From Promethearchaeota archaeon (GTDB lineage Archaea > Asgardarchaeota > Lokiarchaeia > Sigynarchaeales > SOKP01): a stretch of 26,492 nucleotides of DNA. Below are positions 8,406-15,914 of the stretch, in pieces. A program made the position numbers and the translations under genes. The DNA is taken from assembly GCA_019057975.1 (NCBI GenBank), contig JAHLWJ010000022.1, positions 1-26,492 on the forward strand, given 5' to 3'. The first letter of the stretch is position 1. Each line of letters starts with the position of its first letter. The notes beneath the pieces are model-generated. The model was not told the origin of the DNA. It worked only from the letters and a program-made list of their open reading frames with translations, and made no database searches.

Positions 8406-8831
8406 ATGTTAGAGGAAGATCTCATAAATAAATTAAAAAAGTTTTTCGACTTAGAAATTGATGAAACCTTCTTTGAAATAGTTCTTATCACTAAGAATAA
8501 GAAAATAATCAATTTCCATTTTGAAATTCCATCTGAGTGGGCGCGTGGGAAAAAAGTAGATGTTATGCTCACCCTAATAGTAAAAAAGGAGTATGATAGC
8601 TCCCAATTCTACGCGTTTCTTGTAGATTCCTCGTATAAAATCTTAAAAACTGAAAATGTGTACAAAGCTTTTTATAAAGATGATGAATTTCACGATAACG
8701 ACATTGAAATTGATATGACGTATGAAATAATAAGAAAAATTCTTTTTAATTGTGTATCAAGTCTTATATTACGAATAGAAGATAAAATTAAAGGAGTAGA
8801 TAAAAAAGAGCCGTTTCCTTTCTCTTCGTAA
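8406..8831 (+). CDS. Hypothetical protein, 141 residues
   Basis: I do not recognise this family. It is acidic, soluble and without membrane segments. An N-terminal helix (LINKLKKFFDLEI) is followed by alternating strand-like segments (FFEIVLITKNKKIINFHFEI, VDVMLTLIVKKEY, FYAFLVDSSYKIL) and a helical C terminus (YEIIRKILFNCVSSLILRI). That alpha-beta order is loosely like small sensor or longin-type folds, but no motif proves it. Start at ATG 8406; no clear Shine-Dalgarno. It lies 94 bases after the Roadblock protein in the same direction and just before the candidate RNA gene. Confidence 0.6.
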   Translation: MLEEDLINKLKKFFDLEIDETFFEIVLITKNKKIINFHFEIPSEWARGKKVDVMLTLIVKKEYDSSQFYAFLVDSSYKILKTENVYKAFYKDDEFHDNDIEIDMTYEIIRKILFNCVSSLILRIEDKIKGVDKKEPFPFSS

Positions 8832-8839
8832 TGAAAATC

Positions 8840-8847
8840 TTTATAAT
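8840..8847 (+). promoter_or_regulatory. TATA box of the candidate noncoding RNA
   Basis: TTTATAAT preceded by a purine-rich GAAAATC (BRE-like). It is centred 26 bases before about 8869, where the base composition changes and the closing stem of the RNA begins. Confidence 0.45.
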
Positions 8848-8866
8848 CTTATTTTCCTATTAAAAT

Positions 8867-9180
8867 AATGGGAGAACAATGATGGAATAAACTGCGTTTT
8901 CGAGGACTCATATGACTAAAAAATGAATATGCAGTGCAAAGTGACGCGAAAATTCGGAGTTAATTAGTCAATTATAATCCTGTACAAATGGGCTCTTAGT
9001 CTAGCAAAGGTGGTTACCAAAGCGATGAAGCTTGAGTCAGTACGCAGGAGACATGACTATGTTCCCAATAGCGCATAGAGATTTTTGCCTAGCACGAGAG
9101 AACATGTTTGATTTTAAAGGTATTTCCCTAAAATGAGAATATAGTGTTAGTGTCATTAGGCGAAATCTATGCCATTTTTT
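8867..9180 (+). ncRNA. Candidate structured noncoding RNA of about 310 nt, family unknown
   Basis: The 8832-9194 gap has no ORF but is clearly richer in G+C than the other gaps. A TATA box lies 26 nt upstream and a T-run at the 3' end (9175-9180). Visible pairing: ends AATGG 8867-8871 with CCATT 9172-9176; a 3' arm of about 16 pairs joining 9073-9091 to 9157-9172 (GCATAGA/TCTATGC, TTT/AAA, GCCTA/TAGGC); a central multi-branch closed by TGGG 8989/CCCA 9064 and TAGTC 8997/GACTA 9055, holding hairpins GGT-ACC at 9009 and AAGC-GCTT at 9020; and a 5' domain with TGACTAA 8913/TTAGTCA 8964. I find no RNase P core (GAGGAAAGTCC), no SRP helix 8, no tRNA T-arm and no C/D box pair. The strand choice follows the promoter and T-run. 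Confidence 0.55.
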
Positions 9181-9194
9181 AATATTTTCTCAAT

Positions 9195-9950
9195 TTATTT
9201 TTCTTTTTTAATTAGTGAGAGGATGTCATTGTAGGAACCCAGTAATGCCCTAACATTTGAATTATTTAACCCCTCAAGAGGAGTACCTTCAAAAACAATC
9301 CTACCATCCTTTAAAACCAATATTTTCTCTGCCCAATTTTCAACAAAGAATAGATTATGTGTAGTAAAGAAAATTGTAATGTTATTCTCTTTTCTTAATT
9401 TCTCAATAATTTTTAAATGATTATATATCGATTTAAAATCAAGGTTAGCAAAAGGTTCGTCTAATATTAGCAAATTAGGTTTCATTACTAAAACTCCTGC
9501 TAATGCTGCTCTCTTTTTTTGACCCCATGAAAGGTTAAATGGTGAATAATTTCTAAAATCTTCTAAATCAACTGCTTTCAAAGCCCAGCTAACTCTTTCC
9601 TTTACTTCTTCATCACCTAATTTTAAGTTTCTTGCTCCAAAGCTGATATCTTCTTCAATTGTTGGCGCAAAAAGTTGATCATCTGGGTTTTGAAATAAAA
9701 AACCAACCGATTGTCTAATTTCCCATAGATCTCGTTTATTTCTTGTAACATTTTTCTCAAAAATCCTAATTGAACCAGATTTTGGTTTCAATAATCCTAC
9801 TAATAATCTTAATAAAGTTGTCTTACCTGATCCATTATTTCCTGTTAAGGCATAAATTGAGTTGTCTTCAATTTTAAAAGAGAGATCGTTAATTTTAAAC
9901 CTTTTATCATAGTTAAAACTTAGATTTTCAACTTCTACGGCAAAAATAAT
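9195..9950 (-). CDS. cbiO: Cobalt/nickel ECF transporter ATP-binding protein CbiO
   Basis: ATPase of the energy-coupling-factor importer formed with CbiQ and CbiM. All ABC motifs are present: Walker A GNNGSGKTT, Q-loop FLFQNPDDQLF, signature LSWGQ, Walker B LLILDEPFANLD and switch His in TTHN. An ordinary start codon is found only at 9791 (MKPKSGS), which would delete Walker A and make a dead protein, yet the frame runs open to 9950 with a proper ABC N terminus (VEVENLSFNYD). There the first codons are ATT ATT TTT GCC, 7 bases after AAGGTG. I therefore start at ATT 9950, giving 251 residues and a 16-base overlap with the end of cbiQ. The gene converges with the candidate RNA. Confidence 0.92.
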   Translation of the reverse strand: MIFAVEVENLSFNYDKRFKINDLSFKIEDNSIYALTGNNGSGKTTLLRLLVGLLKPKSGSIRIFEKNVTRNKRDLWEIRQSVGFLFQNPDDQLFAPTIEEDISFGARNLKLGDEEVKERVSWALKAVDLEDFRNYSPFNLSWGQKKRAALAGVLVMKPNLLILDEPFANLDFKSIYNHLKIIEKLRKENNITIFFTTHNLFFVENWAEKILVLKDGRIVFEGTPLEGLNNSNVRALLGSYNDILSLIKKEK

Positions 9951-10738
9951 GTAATTACACCTTGATATATTGATTGCAAATTTAATATAAAAATCATAAA
10001 AACCATGATTACACTGAAAAGAGTAAAAAAACTTAAATCAATTAATGTAAATTTTTTAGGAGCAAATGTTATTTTACCTGTAAAACCTCGCATTTTCAAA
10101 CTTTCGTATAGTTTTTCACTTCTCTCCATATTTATTACAATACTCTTTCCCATAATATAAGCGTGTGTTTTTAATTTCTGATAATATGTTGTGATATTTT
10201 TACCACGCATTTCTTGTGCTTCTAGTATCTTTCTATTTGAGCTTGCTAAGATTGGAATATAATGCAACATAATTATTAAGGATCCTACAAAAATGGATGG
10301 GATTCTTAACTTTGTTAAAGCTTCTATAAATTCAGAATAAGTCAAAGTTGAGAAAAAGGACATAAATACAAATAAAGCCCCAAGAACTCTTAAAAATGTT
10401 AGAGAAGCTAAAATTAATCCTTCTTTAAAGATTGTTATCTTAATTCCCATATTGAATTGATAAAGAACAATATCTCCAACGTATAAAGGAATGAATATCG
10501 TTAGCAGAATTATAAAGGGAATGACAATTTTTAATCTTGAGAGTATTTCTATTATGTTTAATCTAAGTATTAAATCAGTAATAAAAACAATTAATAGAAT
10601 AGAAACTATCAGATAAAAATCATCTATAATGAGAAAAGGTATTACAAAAATAAACGGTAGAATTAAACGAGTTAAAGGGTGACTTTTTTTTAAATAAACT
10701 TTCTCATCTTCAAGTCTAAAAGGTAAGTCTGTCTTCAA
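9935..10738 (-). CDS. cbiQ: Cobalt/nickel ECF transporter transmembrane protein CbiQ
   Basis: Membrane coupling (T) component linking the CbiO ATPase to the substrate-binding CbiM. 267 residues with about six hydrophobic segments (such as LILPFIFVIPFLII, VIPFIILLTIFIPLYV, SIFVGSLIIMLHYIPIL and LSFFTLFSVIMVFMIFIL). The two ATPase-coupling A/S-x-x-x-R-G boxes are visible as EAQEMRG and ESLKMRG. Start at TTG 10738; a stop lies two codons upstream, and GAGTTGAT shortly before it resembles a Shine-Dalgarno with one mismatch. The gene is first in a cbiQO operon and divergent from cbiM, sharing a 155-bp control region with two dyad sites. Confidence 0.9.
   Translation of the reverse strand: MKTDLPFRLEDEKVYLKKSHPLTRLILPFIFVIPFLIIDDFYLIVSILLIVFITDLILRLNIIEILSRLKIVIPFIILLTIFIPLYVGDIVLYQFNMGIKITIFKEGLILASLTFLRVLGALFVFMSFFSTLTYSEFIEALTKLRIPSIFVGSLIIMLHYIPILASSNRKILEAQEMRGKNITTYYQKLKTHAYIMGKSIVINMERSEKLYESLKMRGFTGKITFAPKKFTLIDLSFFTLFSVIMVFMIFILNLQSIYQGVITLFLP
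9958..9963 (-). promoter_or_regulatory. Shine-Dalgarno sequence for cbiO inside the end of cbiQ
   Basis: AAGGTG (minus strand) lies within the last codons of cbiQ and 7 bases before ATT 9950. The string AAGGTGTAATT is identical to that preceding the ATT of tfb. Confidence 0.65.
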
Positions 10739-10782
10739 AATTTAATCAACTCAATAAAAAATTTAAACAATTCAATCCGTCT

Positions 10783-10851
10783 TTTTCATACTCTTTTTAA
10801 AAAAAGTAATATTTAATAATTTTCATACTTTTTTATAATATAGTAACATTT
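10783..10851. promoter_or_regulatory. Tandem dyad operator between cbiQO and cbiM
   Basis: Two 32-bp copies (10783-10814 and 10820-10851, period 37 bp, 26 of 32 positions identical) begin TTTTCATACT and contain AGTAA-n-ATTT. Each copy contains a dyad TACT-n12-AGTA (10789-10808 and 10826-10845). The right copy overlaps the cbiM TATA box (TTTTTTATAATATA, 10829-10842); the left copy overlaps the likely cbiQ promoter on the other strand. The layout suggests one metal-responsive regulator controlling both directions. Confidence 0.55.
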
Positions 10852-10893
10852 TAATATATCATTACAAAAAAAATTATCTTTTGTGTTTTAAAA

Positions 10894-11913
10894 ATGCATA
10901 TACCAGATGGTTTATTAAATCCGACCACAATTATTTTCCTTTGGGTTATTGTTATAGTGGTAATGATTCTTGGATATTTTAAAATAGGGAAAATCTTTGA
11001 GAAAGAAGATTCTGAAAAATTAGTTCCCTATATTGGTGTATTGGCAGCAGTTATTTTTGCATTTCAATTCGTTAACTATCCTGTTCCCGGAGGAACTTCT
11101 GGCCATTTAATTGGAGGAACACTTATTGCTATTATATTGGGGCCATGGGCTTCTGTTATAATTCTCTTCCTGGTTTTAGTTGTACAGAGTTTATTTGGAG
11201 ATGGAGGGATTCTTGCCATGGGAGCAAATGCTTTCAATATGGGAATAATTGGGGGGATAGTTGGATTCTATGTTGTTGTATTTATAGTAAAAATTTTAAA
11301 TAAAACATCTATTAGAAAAGAATTAAAAGTTTCTATTGCAACAGCGATTGGTGCGTATATTTCTATTATTTTAGCTGCGTTTATATGTGCTATTGAATTA
11401 GGTGTTTCTGGAGCGGTCCCCTATGGGATAGCAATTCCTGCAATGGTTTATTGGCACCTTTTGATTGGCATTGGTGAAGCAATTATATCTTCTTTAATAA
11501 TATTCTATATTTATAGAGTGAAACCAGATCTTATTACAACAGAACCAATAATGATGAATAAAGTTATACTTATCAATATTTCTAAATACAAAAGACCTAT
11601 TACTTCAACATTAGCTGTTACTGGAATATTAATGCTGATGGTAGCAGTTGGATTCACTATTGGAATATTATCTGGTGCCCCAGATGGATTAGAACGTGTA
11701 TTGATCGATCAAAATGGTGAAGAATGGTTAGATAATTTAGCATCTCCGTGGATACCTCTATTAAGTTGGATTACAAATGATTATGGTGCCGCAATTATAG
11801 GTATTGTTATTTCTATTCTTATAATATCTTCTACTTTCTACTTAATCATCCGATATAAAAAAAAGAATACAATTAACTCGGTTGCTTCTCACGATTTAAT
11901 GAAAAATGCATGA
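10894..11913 (+). CDS. cbiM: Cobalt/nickel ECF transporter substrate-binding protein CbiM with fused PDGLE (CbiN-like) domain
   Basis: Membrane S-component that captures Co2+ or Ni2+. The N terminus MHIPDGLL is diagnostic: after Met removal the amino terminus and His2 bind the metal. The conserved VPGGTSGHLIGG and GDGGILAMGANAFNMGIIG follow, with about seven membrane segments over residues 1-215. After a polar linker the C-terminal third has one membrane segment, SGAPDGLERV (PDGLE motif), an extracellular loop and a final membrane segment, as in CbiN/NikN-type auxiliary domains. The fusion gives 339 residues versus about 220 for CbiM alone. Cobalt and nickel cannot be told apart from the sequence. 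The leader would be about 30 nt from the TATA box at 10829; there is no Shine-Dalgarno. Confidence 0.92.
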   Translation: MHIPDGLLNPTTIIFLWVIVIVVMILGYFKIGKIFEKEDSEKLVPYIGVLAAVIFAFQFVNYPVPGGTSGHLIGGTLIAIILGPWASVIILFLVLVVQSLFGDGGILAMGANAFNMGIIGGIVGFYVVVFIVKILNKTSIRKELKVSIATAIGAYISIILAAFICAIELGVSGAVPYGIAIPAMVYWHLLIGIGEAIISSLIIFYIYRVKPDLITTEPIMMNKVILINISKYKRPITSTLAVTGILMLMVAVGFTIGILSGAPDGLERVLIDQNGEEWLDNLASPWIPLLSWITNDYGAAIIGIVISILIISSTFYLIIRYKKKNTINSVASHDLMKNA

Positions 11914-11985
11914 GCTTTATTTGAATTGGATATGAATTGTGGTTTTTAGGTTTCATTTTTATCTTTTTTTTTTATATTTATAATA

Positions 11986-12070
11986 ATTAACAAGAGATTA
12001 TTGAATAATTTAGAGCCCATCATTCAACTTTAAAATATCTAAATTAATTAATAAGAAAATTCTTGTTAAT
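11986..12070. repeat. Widely spaced inverted repeat upstream of trmY
   Basis: ATTAACAAGA (11986-11995) is an exact inverted match to TCTTGTTAAT (12061-12070). The 65-base spacing makes a hairpin or paired operator possible. The right arm falls about 30 bases before the trmY ATG, where a promoter element is expected. Chance is not excluded in such AT-rich DNA. Confidence 0.3.
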
Positions 12071-12098
12071 ATAATAAAATTTACTTTAATTTCCTTCG

Positions 12099-12695
12099 AT
12101 GAATTTAATATTTTTTATTAAATCTGGAACAGTTAATCTCGATAATTATACTATTAAAGATATTCCAGGGTCTTCTGGCAGATTAGATGTAATTTCAAGA
12201 TGTGTTCTAGCGGCTATAATAAGTACAGGAGATTTTGAAAAAAAAATTCAAATATGGGTCTTTTTAGACAATTATGGTACATTCATTTTTAACCCAGAAT
12301 TATTGGATTATAGAAATTTTCCAAAAACTGAATTAATGTTAACAGACCATTTTGTAACCTTCCTATTAAAATCAAATTTAGGAGAAGAACCAAATCATAA
12401 TCCACTTAATTCTATTATAACCTCAAACATGAGTATTATAGAAGCTATAAAGAAATTTCAAAAAACAAATTATAGTATATTTGCTTTAAAAGAAGTTGGA
12501 AATGATTTTTTCAAAGTAAAAAGCAAAATTCAAGAGAAGAGAGAGATATTATTTATTATTGGTAGTCAAGAAGATGAATTTCTTAATTCAAAGGAATTAT
12601 TAGCATTAAAAATTCCAACCATAAGTATTGGAAATCAATCATATTTAGCTTCTTCAGTTATTAGATTGTTGAAATTACACATATTATTATTATAA
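12099..12695 (+). CDS. trmY: tRNA (pseudouridine-54-N1)-methyltransferase TrmY-like
   Basis: SPOUT-fold methyltransferase that makes N1-methylpseudouridine at position 54 in the T-loop of archaeal tRNAs, using SAM. The 198-residue length fits. The family signature is clear near the N terminus, DIPGSSGRLDVISRCVLAAI (DLPG-s-GRLDllcRC in characterised members), and LFIIGSQEDEF matches the SAM-loop strand FIIGDHxGF. The C-terminal knot is divergent: the usual GDH reads GSQ, and the HANHCIT-type segment reads YLASSVIR. So SAM binding may be altered, or this could be a TrmY-like paralogue. Start at ATG 12099 with no Shine-Dalgarno; an AT-rich TATA-like stretch about 30 bases upstream suggests a very short leader. 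Confidence 0.8.
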   Translation: MNLIFFIKSGTVNLDNYTIKDIPGSSGRLDVISRCVLAAIISTGDFEKKIQIWVFLDNYGTFIFNPELLDYRNFPKTELMLTDHFVTFLLKSNLGEEPNHNPLNSIITSNMSIIEAIKKFQKTNYSIFALKEVGNDFFKVKSKIQEKREILFIIGSQEDEFLNSKELLALKIPTISIGNQSYLASSVIRLLKLHILLL

Positions 12696-12766
12696 TAAAT
12701 TTTTTATTAGAGAGAAATTTTAAAAATATTAATCTAAATTATAGGATTTTAGGATTCAAAAAGGAA

Positions 12767-13462
12767 TTGAATGAAATAGAAGGTACGGAAAAAAGAGCTC
12801 GACAAAGGGAAATTTCAATTAGATACATAGATCGTCCTGTAGAATTTTTAATTAAACATAACATTACCCCAAATACAATTTCTTTTATAGGATTCATCTG
12901 TTCAATAGTAGCATCACTATTAATTGGTATATTTGGATTGTATTTTTCTGTATACCTTTCTTGGACTATCCCTAGTATAATGGGAATAGGTGGTGCCATG
13001 GATTTGTTTGATGGAGAAGTAGCAAGAAGAACAGAAAAAGAAACTCAAGCTGGCGCATTTTTAGATTCGAATATAGATAGACTTTCTGATGCTATTTGTG
13101 TTTTGGGTTTGATTTATGGCGGTTTGCTAAACTATTTATTAGGTTATATAATTTTGTTTTTAGTTATTATGATTTCTTATATACGTTCAAGAGCTGAGAA
13201 TGAAGGTATTAATATGAAAGGAGTTGGATTTATGGAACGAGCTGAACGAATCCTATTTTTACTTTTTGCTATAATTGGAGAACTAATATTTTATTTTGTA
13301 ACATCCCTTTCATTAGGTAAACCTGTAACAATTTCTATCCCTTTTATCACTAGAGTACCAGTCACACCAGTTTTTCTTATCAGCATAATTATTTATACTT
13401 TTACCTTAATTTATACGGTTCTCCAAAGATTAAGTCATACCTTTAAGACTTTAAAAACCTAA
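12767..13462 (+). CDS. CDP-alcohol phosphatidyltransferase family protein (archaetidylinositol-phosphate synthase-like)
   Basis: Integral membrane enzyme that transfers a phospho-alcohol from or to a CDP-activated lipid in archaeal phospholipid head-group synthesis. The full family motif is present: Asp79-x2-Asp82-Gly83-x2-Ala86-Arg87-x8-Gly96-x3-Asp100-x3-Asp104 (in MDLFDGEVARR and AGAFLDSNIDR); these Asp residues hold the divalent metals. About six membrane segments. An amphipathic N terminus (RARQREISIRYIDRPVEFLI) precedes the first. The archaetidylinositol-phosphate synthase subgroup is my best guess, but substrate cannot be read from the motif. TTG 12767 is the first ordinary start; the frame is open further upstream, with an ATT at 12746 as another possibility. 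Confidence 0.85.
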   Translation: MNEIEGTEKRARQREISIRYIDRPVEFLIKHNITPNTISFIGFICSIVASLLIGIFGLYFSVYLSWTIPSIMGIGGAMDLFDGEVARRTEKETQAGAFLDSNIDRLSDAICVLGLIYGGLLNYLLGYIILFLVIMISYIRSRAENEGINMKGVGFMERAERILFLLFAIIGELIFYFVTSLSLGKPVTISIPFITRVPVTPVFLISIIIYTFTLIYTVLQRLSHTFKTLKT

Positions 13463-13586
13463 ATCAAAACAATATTGATGTTTAGCTAAAATCTATAAAA
13501 GTAATGCCTATCGATTCATTTTTGAAATTTTTTATGGCTAAGGATAAATTTTTTAAGTTTTATTCAATTAAATTTCATTAGAAACA

Positions 13587-13596
13587 TTTTAAATAA
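13587..13596 (+). promoter_or_regulatory. TATA-like element of rps26e
   Basis: TTTTAAATAA lies about 26 bases upstream of 13617, predicting a transcript that starts within about 10 bases of the first codon of rps26e. Confidence 0.35.
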
Positions 13597-13625
13597 CTAA
13601 ACAAAACTAAAAATAGCTGATTTTT

Positions 13626-13898
13626 ATTCCTAAGAAAAGAAAGAGTGGAGGAAAAACAGGATCCCGGAAGGGACAGGACACTAAGGTTCAATGTTACAAA
13701 TGTGGACGATTTGTTGCTCGAAGTAAGGCTAAAGCTGTTACAAGAAGAACATCTTTAGTCGATGGTAGAATGTATGCTGAATTAAAAAAAGCAGGGACAA
13801 TAATAATGGGCTCCTCTTCGACTAAGTACTACTGTATCTCGTGTGCCATCCATAGCCATCAAATTTCGCAACGAGATAAATCAGTAAGGAGAACTTAA
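13626..13898 (+). CDS. rps26e: Small ribosomal subunit protein eS26
   Basis: Component of the 30S subunit near the mRNA exit and 3' end of 16S rRNA, shared by eukaryotes and some archaea. The frame reads PKKRKSGGKTGSRKGQ, then CYKCGRFVARSKAK, SLVDGRMYAELKKAG and YYCISCAIHSHQIS. The four zinc ligands are CYKC and CISC. eS26 proteins generally start MPKKR, and here the codon before Pro is ATT (13626). There is no in-frame ATG/GTG/TTG between the upstream stop (13614) and that Pro; the only other codons are CTG 13617, ATT 13620 and TTT 13623. The next in-frame ATG (about 13770) would remove half the protein and the first zinc pair. With ATT the protein has 90 residues. No Shine-Dalgarno. Confidence 0.93.
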   Translation: MPKKRKSGGKTGSRKGQDTKVQCYKCGRFVARSKAKAVTRRTSLVDGRMYAELKKAGTIIMGSSSTKYYCISCAIHSHQISQRDKSVRRT

Positions 13899-13928
13899 AT
13901 ATATTTTCCCCCATAACATAAATCTCTA

Positions 13929-15914
13929 TTACAAATTCAACTGCTTAAAGAAAGATGGTAGTGAATAGATGATCTTAACTTGATTTTTTTGAGTAGTTTC
14001 AACAATGGCGCGGATCAAATAATCATTTTTCAAATCTTCATCAGGTTCATATATTTTTACTTTCGCTGTTGGTTTGATTTTGAGGGTGTAATTTTCTGCT
14101 ATCCCGGTGACTTTTTGATCTGTCTTTACACTAACTCCTAATAATCCTAATTCATAATGAGACACTATAAAAAGTATTTGATTACTTGATCTTTTTTCTA
14201 AATAGACTACTTCAAGGAAATCTTCTTTAAGTTCTTTAGGTAATTTTGAAAAGGGGATAACTTTCTTCTTCCCTGTGATATAAGGGAATGGTGTATAAAA
14301 TAATAGATTAAAACTTGAGATTTTTTTTATTTGTTCATTATATTTTTCCACATCTTTAATTGAATATGCCTTATCTAATAAAAGATCCAGCTTATCAACC
14401 ATATCTTCTGCTGAATAACCGGCTAATACGGTGGCAATATATGATCTCTTGAGTTTCTCAATTAAAATTTCGCTTTTTAATGTCAATTTATAATCAATAG
14501 AGACTTCTAATGCTTGATTATATAAATTTGCCGCAATTTGAGAATGTCCTAAAGCTAAGAAGTAATCACCGAGTTCACTAAATACTATAATAGCATCAAG
14601 AAAGTTTTCATCTAGATTCATGGTTGAAATTTCTTCCATTATTATCACTGCTGTTTCTTTATCTTCACCTTGTATGTATAGAGCAATAGCTTTTCCTATT
14701 AAACATTTTAATTTTAATCTGTCATCTTCATAAATTTCTGCTAACTCCTCGGTAAAATTGTACTGCATAATTGCATTTTTATACAATCCGTGAAAAATGT
14801 AGATTAAAGCTTTAACATAATTAAGAGTTAAACATGTTTTATAATTATGGATAATTGTTGAAAATAAAGCTGCTCTATCAAGTGAACTGATAGCCGAATT
14901 AATTTTACCGAGTGACACTAGTAGATATGCTCGTAAAAACTCCATTTTACTGATCTCTGAGCAAATAAGTTGTTCAACAACCTCATAATCTTTAGTTTTT
15001 GTTAACTGTCCTAAAGCAACTTGAAGTAACGATATTAAAAATCTATTTCCCTTTTTCAAATGTTTTACTGCTTCTTTTGATTCACTTTTTACGATAGCGT
15101 CTCTTGCTCTGTTCATGTATTCTCTAGAAATTTTTAAATTCTCAAGGAATTTTATGATACCCAGTACTTGCTCTTCTTCACTCTTGGGGAGATCTTGGTT
15201 AGTGATAAACTTTTCAGCAATATTAATCTCTTCTAAATACCTAGAGGTGCCAATTTCAAATTTCATACCAACATCTGGGTTCTCTAATTCAATATCTTGC
15301 GTCAATATCGAGTCTTCGGTAACCGTAATTGCTTTTTCAATTAGCCAAGTAATCTTTTGTTCAGCAGGATAGGTTTTAGAACGTTCAATCATATAGGATA
15401 ATGTATAATTTAGACTTCTCTTCCAAATATCTTTGAAATATCTTCTCATTTGAGAATTAGTGGTTGTTCTCTGTATCTTTAGAAGGAAACTCGAAAGAGA
15501 TAATAGATTAATTCGTCCTTTGTAGAGTAAGCTAGTATTTTTTACAAGCTTAAAATCGTCTGTTACTAGGTAAATAGGAAATGATTCTCCATCATCTATT
15601 AAATTTTTCGCAATGTAAACCAATGAAAGATCTGGATCCTGGGCGGGAAATCTTATGTTATATGGAATGAGATCATTCTTTATATCATCAATTTCTATTG
15701 GTAAGATCTCTTTTACATTCAACATTTGCCGTAGTTTGTCTTTATAGGTGTGCGGAGCTTTTATTTCATTAAATACTACTTCAGAGATATAATATTCATA
15801 ACCTAACTCTCTAGCTGCTTTTTCTAAATTTCCTAAAATATTTCGAGCTCTAATTTGGAGCATACAAATGAAGAAATTAGCATCAAATACAATGTATTCT
15901 TTTTTGTCGGGCAT
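13929..15914 (-). CDS. PIN-domain ribonuclease fused to a helical-repeat (TPR-like) region
   Basis: The first 150 residues form a PIN nuclease domain with the acidic metal-binding set apparently intact: Asp11 (VFDANFFI), Glu45 (SEVVFNEI), Asp95 (QDPDLSLVYIA) and Asp119/Asp120 (VTDDFKL). The next 350 residues are helical repeats with TPR-like A-A-x-L-Y-N-x-A-L pattern (such as LGHSQIAANLYNQALEVS, YKNAIMQYNFTEELAEI). The last 110 residues look beta-rich (KKVIPFSKL, ILFIVSHYELGLLGVSV, YTLKIKPTAKVKIYEPD). At 661 residues it is far longer than toxin PIN proteins (about 130) and has no antitoxin-like neighbour, so a housekeeping RNA-processing role scaffolded by the repeats is more likely. Start at ATG 15914; convergent with rps26e. 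Confidence 0.8.
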   Translation of the reverse strand: MPDKKEYIVFDANFFICMLQIRARNILGNLEKAARELGYEYYISEVVFNEIKAPHTYKDKLRQMLNVKEILPIEIDDIKNDLIPYNIRFPAQDPDLSLVYIAKNLIDDGESFPIYLVTDDFKLVKNTSLLYKGRINLLSLSSFLLKIQRTTTNSQMRRYFKDIWKRSLNYTLSYMIERSKTYPAEQKITWLIEKAITVTEDSILTQDIELENPDVGMKFEIGTSRYLEEINIAEKFITNQDLPKSEEEQVLGIIKFLENLKISREYMNRARDAIVKSESKEAVKHLKKGNRFLISLLQVALGQLTKTKDYEVVEQLICSEISKMEFLRAYLLVSLGKINSAISSLDRAALFSTIIHNYKTCLTLNYVKALIYIFHGLYKNAIMQYNFTEELAEIYEDDRLKLKCLIGKAIALYIQGEDKETAVIIMEEISTMNLDENFLDAIIVFSELGDYFLALGHSQIAANLYNQALEVSIDYKLTLKSEILIEKLKRSYIATVLAGYSAEDMVDKLDLLLDKAYSIKDVEKYNEQIKKISSFNLLFYTPFPYITGKKKVIPFSKLPKELKEDFLEVVYLEKRSSNQILFIVSHYELGLLGVSVKTDQKVTGIAENYTLKIKPTAKVKIYEPDEDLKNDYLIRAIVETTQKNQVKIIYSLPSFFKQLNL

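Noticed and set aside
8880..8886. ATGATGG as a box C of a C/D RNA
   Set aside because: Only a partial match to RTGATGA and no correctly placed CTGA box D follows.
8989..9067. tRNA or tRNA-like gene in the central domain of the RNA
   Set aside because: The multi-branch shape is suggestive, but there is no T-arm (GTTCRANNC), no 7-bp acceptor pairing and no plausible anticodon arm.
8867..9180. RNase P RNA or SRP RNA
   Set aside because: The length fits, but the RNase P core GAGGAAAGTCC/ACAGAA and the SRP helix 8 GGAAG/GGAGCA signals are absent on both strands.
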